DNA of 38,421 bases from positions 1 to 38,421 of the forward strand of contig JAMWZA010000039.1 of assembly GCA_024305105.1 (NCBI GenBank), written 5' to 3'. The position numbers and the translations under genes are program-made. Source of the stretch: Marinoscillum sp. (GTDB taxonomy: Bacteria; Bacteroidota; Bacteroidia; Cytophagales; Cyclobacteriaceae). Below are positions 34,770-38,421 of the stretch, in pieces. Position 1 is the first letter of the stretch. Each line of letters begins with the position of its first letter. The notes below the pieces were generated by a model. That model did not search any database, was not told the origin of the DNA, and was given only the letters and a program-made list of their open reading frames with translations.

Positions 34770-34937
34770 ATGCTTGAGTTGAATTTGGTCGAAGCAATTG
34801 AATCACTTACCGTAAAAGTGGCTGCTGTTTCCGAAAATGTCGGTTTTCTAACGATGACCCTTGATAAAATTGTTACCTTATTACATCAATTTTTAGCAAG
34901 TTGGATGAGCGAAAGTTCTCAATTTGACTTTATGTAG
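34770..34937 (+). CDS. Possible 55-aa small protein upstream of the SiaC-family gene
   Basis: An ATG-started frame of 55 codons ends with TAG 8 nt before the ATG of the DUF1987/SiaC gene, the spacing expected in an operon. The predicted peptide (MLELNLVEAIESLTVKVAAV at its start, ending QFDFM) is rich in Leu/Val/Ser with regularly placed charged residues and reads as one or two amphipathic helices. I recognise no family. It could also be a chance frame in a gap. I include it because it occupies most of an otherwise empty stretch in tight register with the next gene. Confidence 0.3.
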   Translation: MLELNLVEAIESLTVKVAAVSENVGFLTMTLDKIVTLLHQFLASWMSESSQFDFM

Positions 34938-34945
34938 TTACCGCC

Positions 34946-35326
34946 ATGATTGATTTACAGATTGAACCTACCCGAATTTCACCCTTCATTATGTTGGATT
35001 CAGCCAATGGGCTGATTGAATTAAAAGGAAAGAGCACACCTGAAAATTCCATACAGCTTTATCATCCTGTAATTAATAAAATCAAAGAGCTGTTCGCCAA
35101 TGTGCAGGGAGAGATTCAAGTGAATGTCTCCCTGGAGTATTTCAATACCAGTAGTAGTAAATGTATTTTTGACATGCTCAGGACGCTTAAGGGAATGCAA
35201 TCGTCAGAGCGTTCTGTCCACATCAACTGGTATTATGAAGAAGATGATGAGGACATGCTGGAAACGGGAGAAGATTATGAGGACATATTGGGCCTTCCGT
35301 TCAGCTACATTCCGATAGAATACTGA
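34946..35326 (+). CDS. SiaC family regulatory phosphoprotein (DUF1987), copy 1
   Basis: This is a 126-aa single-domain protein of the SiaC family. It has the family N-terminus (IEPTRISPFIMLD...G.IELKGKSTPENS), the phospho-site region LEYFNTSSSKCIFDML with Thr68 matching the position phosphorylated in Pseudomonas aeruginosa SiaC, and the acidic INWYYEEDDEDMLETGEDY signature (about 94-112). In Pseudomonas, SiaB phosphorylates SiaC and the SiaA PP2C phosphatase reverses this, which frees SiaC to activate the diguanylate cyclase SiaD. Here the gene is convergent with the H-NOX gene (2-nt gap). It is probably a substrate of the neighbouring phosphatase (inference). Confidence 0.88.
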   Translation: MIDLQIEPTRISPFIMLDSANGLIELKGKSTPENSIQLYHPVINKIKELFANVQGEIQVNVSLEYFNTSSSKCIFDMLRTLKGMQSSERSVHINWYYEEDDEDMLETGEDYEDILGLPFSYIPIEY

Positions 35327-35328
35327 GG

Positions 35329-35856
35329 TTATTGGAATCCCAATAATAGTGAATTATTACCAACCCGTTCAATTGAAGTTTCGCTATCAAATCTTTTATC
35401 AAGTCCTCTTAGCAACGATTCAAAGAGTTCGAATAATCCTCTTTCTGACTTATAGGTCATCAAAAGCCTTCCATCTTTTTGCCATTCATACGTAAATCTC
35501 GGCGGTTTGGCACCGGGTTTTTTACCGATTACAACCTGATGGATGTGGTCCAGCCCCACCAACATGTCTTTTGTAGATTGTGCTTTTTCGAAAAACTGCG
35601 GATACATTTTAGGTGCATAAGTCAGGCACCAATAGTCTCCAAACTGGTCAAAGAGCGTTTTGAGATCAATATTTAACGTTTCAGCACTCAACTGAAATAA
35701 TTTTATCGAATCTTCCTCATTGATGTCTTGGAGAATCTGTTGCCCGAATGAATGGCTTTTCTTTAAACCAACCGCTTGTTGACATTTCGCCCAGGCAGAA
35801 TCTCCGTAGTTTTCTTTGATGGTTGCTTCAAGGCAGTAATGAATAGTGCCTTTCAT
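35329..35856 (-). CDS. H-NOX haem/nitric-oxide sensor protein
   Basis: This is a 175-aa stand-alone H-NOX (HNOB) domain. The proximal haem ligand is His106 in GLDHIHQVVIG, followed by the usual PGAKPPRF. The haem-propionate motif Y-x-S-x-R is Y135-S137-R139 (TYKSERGL). FGDYWCLTYAPKMYPQFF (about 72-89) is also typical. Such proteins bind NO, and some O2, through ferrous haem and control a partner encoded nearby, commonly a histidine kinase or cyclic-di-GMP enzyme. Here the partner in the same unit is a SpoIIE/PP2C phosphatase, which ends 6 nt upstream. NO sensing controlling SiaC phosphorylation is inferred from this layout. No O2-type distal Tyr can be assigned by eye. Confidence 0.9.
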   Translation of the reverse strand: MKGTIHYCLEATIKENYGDSAWAKCQQAVGLKKSHSFGQQILQDINEEDSIKLFQLSAETLNIDLKTLFDQFGDYWCLTYAPKMYPQFFEKAQSTKDMLVGLDHIHQVVIGKKPGAKPPRFTYEWQKDGRLLMTYKSERGLFELFESLLRGLDKRFDSETSIERVGNNSLLLGFQ

Positions 35857-35862
35857 AAAAAA

Positions 35863-36954
35863 TCATGGTTTTAAATATAAAAAAATGATGTCGTCTGTTT
35901 GTGGAGCTTTACCCTTCCACTTATTTAATGGTATTTCTACGGTTTCTTTGCTTACCTCGTTGTTCCGTTCTCTTATCGGCTGAAGCATCCCTTTTACTTT
36001 CAGTTTTTTCCCGTCATGTCCTTGTTGGTCAGCCAGACCATCAGAACAGGTAAATATTGCATCATTCGAGTTAAGCTGAAGCGATCTTGTCCGAATGTAC
36101 TTGATTACTCGCTCAGGAGCAAATGACGAACTCTTCGTTTTAAATTTCTTGATTTTGTCATTTACCAAATACATGGATAGCCCATTACTGCTGTACTGCA
36201 AGGTCTTGGTTTTTTTGTGGTATTTCATAACCATGATCTCACAACCGATTCCATAGCCAATGTTAATGTCTTGCTCTTGAATATCATTTAGACTACTATG
36301 AAGCGCTTTTATGAGCAAATGAGGGGCAATTTCTGGATCGTAAACCTGATTGAGGATCGACATAACACTTACAGATCCCAGTGCTCCTTCTACAGAATGT
36401 CCGGTACAATCACCGATGATTAACCACTGATAATCTTTTGTAGATTTTGCCCAGTAGAAATCTCCACCAACTACGTCTTTAGGTTGATAGTAGAAGTAAT
36501 TTTCTGAGAAGGATTCCAGTGCTTTTGACATGCTTGGGAAGAGGAGGTTCTGAATTCGTTTTGCAGACTCCAGTTTTTCTTGTTCTTCTGATTTTTGCTT
36601 CAGCTCAGGTTCATTTTCTTCAAACGAGACGTCAATATCTGATAATAGGTACTGAATAAAAAAATGAAGCTTAGCGAAGCTGGTATTGTCGCTCAGAACA
36701 AAAAGCCAAACCTCTTCACTTATTTTGATGTAGTATAGGAACCTATCCTCAGCGTATTGATTGATGAAAAATTTGATTTTCTTATCTGGGTCCATACCCA
36801 AAAAATAAAGCCGCATGACCAGCCCTTCTACGTCCTCAGCGTCCAGGTCTGAACGATGCTGATATGCTTTGATTTCTCCATTGACGATAAATCCAATGTC
36901 CAGGATTTGATCAAAATTGCTTTCTAATTGATTAATGAATTGATTGGGTCTCAT
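35863..36954 (-). CDS. SpoIIE/PP2C-type Ser/Thr phosphatase, SiaA-like, with an N-terminal LC7-like region
   Basis: This is a 363-aa soluble protein. Residues 1-108 form an alpha/beta region with no transmembrane segment (QFINQLESNFDQILDIGFIV ... EEVWLFVLSDN), similar in layout to the neighbouring 121-aa protein and perhaps LC7/roadblock-like. A short charged helix (112-136) leads to the PP2C SpoIIE domain: GGDFYW (Asp165), IIGDCTGHS (Asp182), CSDGLAD (Asp305) and QTDDIIFLYL (Asp354/355). All metal-binding Asp are kept, so it should be active. Unlike Pseudomonas SiaA it lacks a membrane-sensor part, so input may come from the H-NOX protein. The start overlaps the previous gene by 23 nt. Confidence 0.88.
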   Translation of the reverse strand: MRPNQFINQLESNFDQILDIGFIVNGEIKAYQHRSDLDAEDVEGLVMRLYFLGMDPDKKIKFFINQYAEDRFLYYIKISEEVWLFVLSDNTSFAKLHFFIQYLLSDIDVSFEENEPELKQKSEEQEKLESAKRIQNLLFPSMSKALESFSENYFYYQPKDVVGGDFYWAKSTKDYQWLIIGDCTGHSVEGALGSVSVMSILNQVYDPEIAPHLLIKALHSSLNDIQEQDINIGYGIGCEIMVMKYHKKTKTLQYSSNGLSMYLVNDKIKKFKTKSSSFAPERVIKYIRTRSLQLNSNDAIFTCSDGLADQQGHDGKKLKVKGMLQPIRERNNEVSKETVEIPLNKWKGKAPQTDDIIFLYLKP

Positions 36955-37297
36955 AAAGTTTGTCTATCACAGTTTCAAATTCTTCTTTGAAGTTGGCGTA
37001 CATTTTATTGGCTAACTCCTTATTCGGATTATCTCCATCTACAAAAACCGAAATAAAATGAAGGTTTTTTACAAAGAAGATGATGATGGTTCCTTCATCT
37101 GTCACTATGAAGTTAAACGTTGTGTTAAATGCGTCATCAATAGACATCATAGGAATGTCTTTATATCTTTCTAAGGTGTCCGTATGTGCTCCATTTGCTT
37201 TTGTAATAGGCAACTCCATACTATGAAAGGTGACTCCTTGTGCATTGGGGTAGGAAAAAAGGAATTTTTCCAGAAGAATGTCTAATTCGAATTCCAT
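36932..37297 (-). CDS. Small LC7/roadblock-like protein (tentative)
   Basis: This is a 121-aa protein from the ATG at 37297 (MEFELDILLEKF). The frame is open 46 codons further upstream, but that part is hydrophobic/basic and reads as non-coding. Predicted pattern: N-terminal helix, strand (AQGVTFHSME), helix (SIDDAFNTTFNFIV), two strands (TIIIFFVKNLHFISVFVDGD) and a C-terminal amphipathic helix. This is the order of LC7/roadblock (longin-like) domains, which often dimerise and regulate GTPases or phosphatases. The assignment is weak. It overlaps the phosphatase gene by 23 nt and heads the unit LC7-like/phosphatase/H-NOX. Confidence 0.6.
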   Translation of the reverse strand: MEFELDILLEKFLFSYPNAQGVTFHSMELPITKANGAHTDTLERYKDIPMMSIDDAFNTTFNFIVTDEGTIIIFFVKNLHFISVFVDGDNPNKELANKMYANFKEEFETVIDKLYETQSIH

Positions 37298-37473
37298 ATA
37301 AGATTGATTAGTAATGTCAATGATTAATACCTGAAGTGGTAAAAATGTTTTGTTTAATAGAAATAAAAAATATTTAAACAAAAACTTAAAACAATCACAA
37401 AACCTTGACGTTTTACTCATTGCATGTACTAACATGTATTTTTTATTACCAACAACTTAAAGAGTAAGACAAA

Positions 37474-37899
37474 ATGGACCATTTAGGATTTGAGCCGATT
37501 TTTGTGAATGAATATGCAACTGGTTATTCCAGTCCGGAGAAAAAAATAATCGCTTGCGTTTTAAATAAAGATTACATTCCCATTACACGGTTTAAGGAAG
37601 TTTTTGAAATGTTGGGTGATGAAATCAAATCTGGATCGTACGAAAAGTTCGTGTTTGATAAGACGAAACTAAGAACCTTTCACCAACCTTCTATGAAGTG
37701 GTACTTCACCGAATGGAAGACCGAAATGATTAACTATGGAGTGTCCAAACATTTTAAAGTCTTACCTGAGCTTGACTATTTCAAGAAAGCAGTGGAAGCT
37801 GCAAGAAAACCTCTCCTGGCCAAATTTCCAAAAGAGATTCTTTCAAAACTTCGTATCGAGTACTTTGAGACCATAGAGGAAGCTGTAGAAGCTGAGTAA
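37474..37899 (+). CDS. STAS/SpoIIAA-like protein (tentative)
   Basis: This is a 141-aa soluble alpha/beta protein. A strand-rich N-terminal half (FEPIFVNEYATGYSSPEKK, IIACVLNKDYIPI, EKFVFDKTKLRTF) is followed by SMKWYFTEWKTEMINYGVSKHFKVLP, a helix-strand pattern like the core of STAS/SpoIIAA-like (CRAL-TRIO-like) domains seen in Bacteroidota. The conserved phospho-Ser of anti-sigma antagonists is not evident. Its stop shares one base with the ATG of the second SiaC-family gene, and it is divergent from the phosphatase unit, so it is likely a component of the same signalling set. I cannot assign a precise role. Confidence 0.65.
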   Translation: MDHLGFEPIFVNEYATGYSSPEKKIIACVLNKDYIPITRFKEVFEMLGDEIKSGSYEKFVFDKTKLRTFHQPSMKWYFTEWKTEMINYGVSKHFKVLPELDYFKKAVEAARKPLLAKFPKEILSKLRIEYFETIEEAVEAE

Positions 37900-38309
37900 T
37901 GATGATTGACCTATTAGTAGAACCAACCAACAATAGTCCACTAATTCAATTAGAATCAGATGAAGGGAAAATTATTATCAAAGGAAGATCAACTCCTGAG
38001 AGTTCAGTAGACCTTTATTTTCCGATAATTGAGAAAGTCAAGCGGCTCTTTTTTAGATCTAAAAGTATAGAAGTGGAGATTGCCCTTCAATATTTCAATA
38101 CGAGTAGTTCTAAGTGCTTGTTTGATTTGTTTAAAGTGCTCAAGGTATTAAAACGCAGAGGAGCGAACTTACGCATCAACTGGTACTATGACGAGGATGA
38201 TATGGATATGTTAGAAACGGGTGAGGATTATGCGGATATACTAATGTTGCCCTTTCATTTTCATCCGATGCTTGATGAATCGTATGCTGCAGAGGCTATG
38301 GTTTTTTAG
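37899..38309 (+). CDS. SiaC family regulatory phosphoprotein (DUF1987), copy 2
   Basis: This is a 136-aa paralogue of the protein at 34946. It shares the N-terminal MIDL.VEPT..SP, GRSTPESS, LQYFNTSSSKCLFDLF (Thr68 when counted from the first ATG, 37899; Thr67 from the second at 37902) and INWYYDEDDMDMLETGEDYADIL. It differs in a more basic middle (KRRGANLR) and a longer C-terminal tail (HPMLDESYAAEAMVF). It is translated with the STAS-like gene through a TAATG overlap. With the phospho-site intact it is likely a second switch protein for the SpoIIE phosphatase, possibly with a different output partner (inference). Confidence 0.88.
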   Translation: MMIDLLVEPTNNSPLIQLESDEGKIIIKGRSTPESSVDLYFPIIEKVKRLFFRSKSIEVEIALQYFNTSSSKCLFDLFKVLKVLKRRGANLRINWYYDEDDMDMLETGEDYADILMLPFHFHPMLDESYAAEAMVF

Positions 38310-38323
38310 ACATATTTAGGGCC

Positions 38324-38402
38324 TGCTGAAAAACGCTTCTGGTAACGTAACTGCATGACTTTCATCGTGATGATGTATTTAAAAGTGTAATGTTTTTCAG
38401 CA
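38324..38402. repeat. 11-bp perfect inverted repeat at the window edge
   Basis: TGCTGAAAAAC (38324-38334) and its exact reverse complement GTTTTTCAGCA (38392-38402) enclose 57 nt. The left arm lies in TTAGGGCCTGCTGAAAAACGC, which resembles terminal repeats of some IS elements, and an ATG frame (MFFSKCKGFS...) runs off the window from 38391. It could be an IS end, a MITE-like element or a long-loop hairpin after the SiaC gene; the window stops too early to decide. Confidence 0.35.
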
Positions 38403-38421
38403 AGTGCAAGGGTTTTAGCAG

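Noticed and set aside
37298-37435. 46-codon N-terminal extension of the LC7-like protein
   Set aside because: AT-rich, Phe/Lys/Leu-biased and over the divergent regulatory region; the ATG at 37297 gives a sensible domain start.
37424-37437. CATGT-ACTA-ACATG inverted repeat before the STAS-like gene
   Set aside because: Five-base arms in an AT-rich region are likely by chance; there is no second copy near the other cassette genes, so I do not call it an operator.

Overview
The window comes from the chromosome of a gliding or T9SS-bearing Bacteroidota, most likely of the Cytophagales type (inference from gene content). It carries porU and porV of the type IX secretion system, the gliding lipoprotein gldH beside ricT, long outer-membrane proteins, a WG-repeat protein and several Bacteroidota-style promoters (TAnnTTTG -7 boxes) instead of Shine-Dalgarno-led starts. 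Most of the window is densely packed core genome with frequent 1-8 nt start/stop overlaps. I see no tRNA, rRNA or CRISPR array.

Layout. 1-1392 (+): the end of a GWxTD protein and rlmB. 1385-2455 (-): manC. 2623-7913 (+): recQ, purD, ricT and gldH. 7903-13660 (-): an HhH membrane protein, a 1332-aa SF1 helicase with a nuclease-like tail, and a DUF5995 gene interrupted by an in-frame TGA. 13779-17227 (+): hemA and a WG-repeat protein. 17229-24417 (-): a likely operon of MBL hydrolase, pssA, porU, porV and a catalytically dead M16 peptidase homologue. 24475-29713 (+): an FAD oxidoreductase, an unusual peptidase_MA/TolB-propeller/Omp85-barrel protein and yicC, closed by a clear bidirectional terminator. 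29747-30274 (-): a DUF2911 protein. 30417-32010 (+): a lipoprotein, MazG-like, DUF2721 and YciI genes. 32003-33789 (-): gcvT then comB. 33839-34618 (-): xth.

The most interesting part is the right end, 34770-38309. It looks like a compact signalling cassette: a possible 55-aa small gene and a SiaC-family (DUF1987) protein on +; an H-NOX haem/NO sensor, a SpoIIE/PP2C phosphatase and a small LC7/roadblock-like protein on -; and, divergently, a STAS-like protein and a second SiaC-family protein on +. All catalytic or ligand residues that I can check are present: the H-NOX proximal His and YxSxR, four PP2C Asp, and the NTSSSK phospho-site in both SiaC proteins. My inference is that NO or redox state sensed by H-NOX tunes the phosphatase, which sets the phosphorylation of the two SiaC switches. 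No SiaB kinase or diguanylate cyclase lies inside the window. An 11-bp inverted repeat at the extreme right edge may mark an IS end or a large hairpin.
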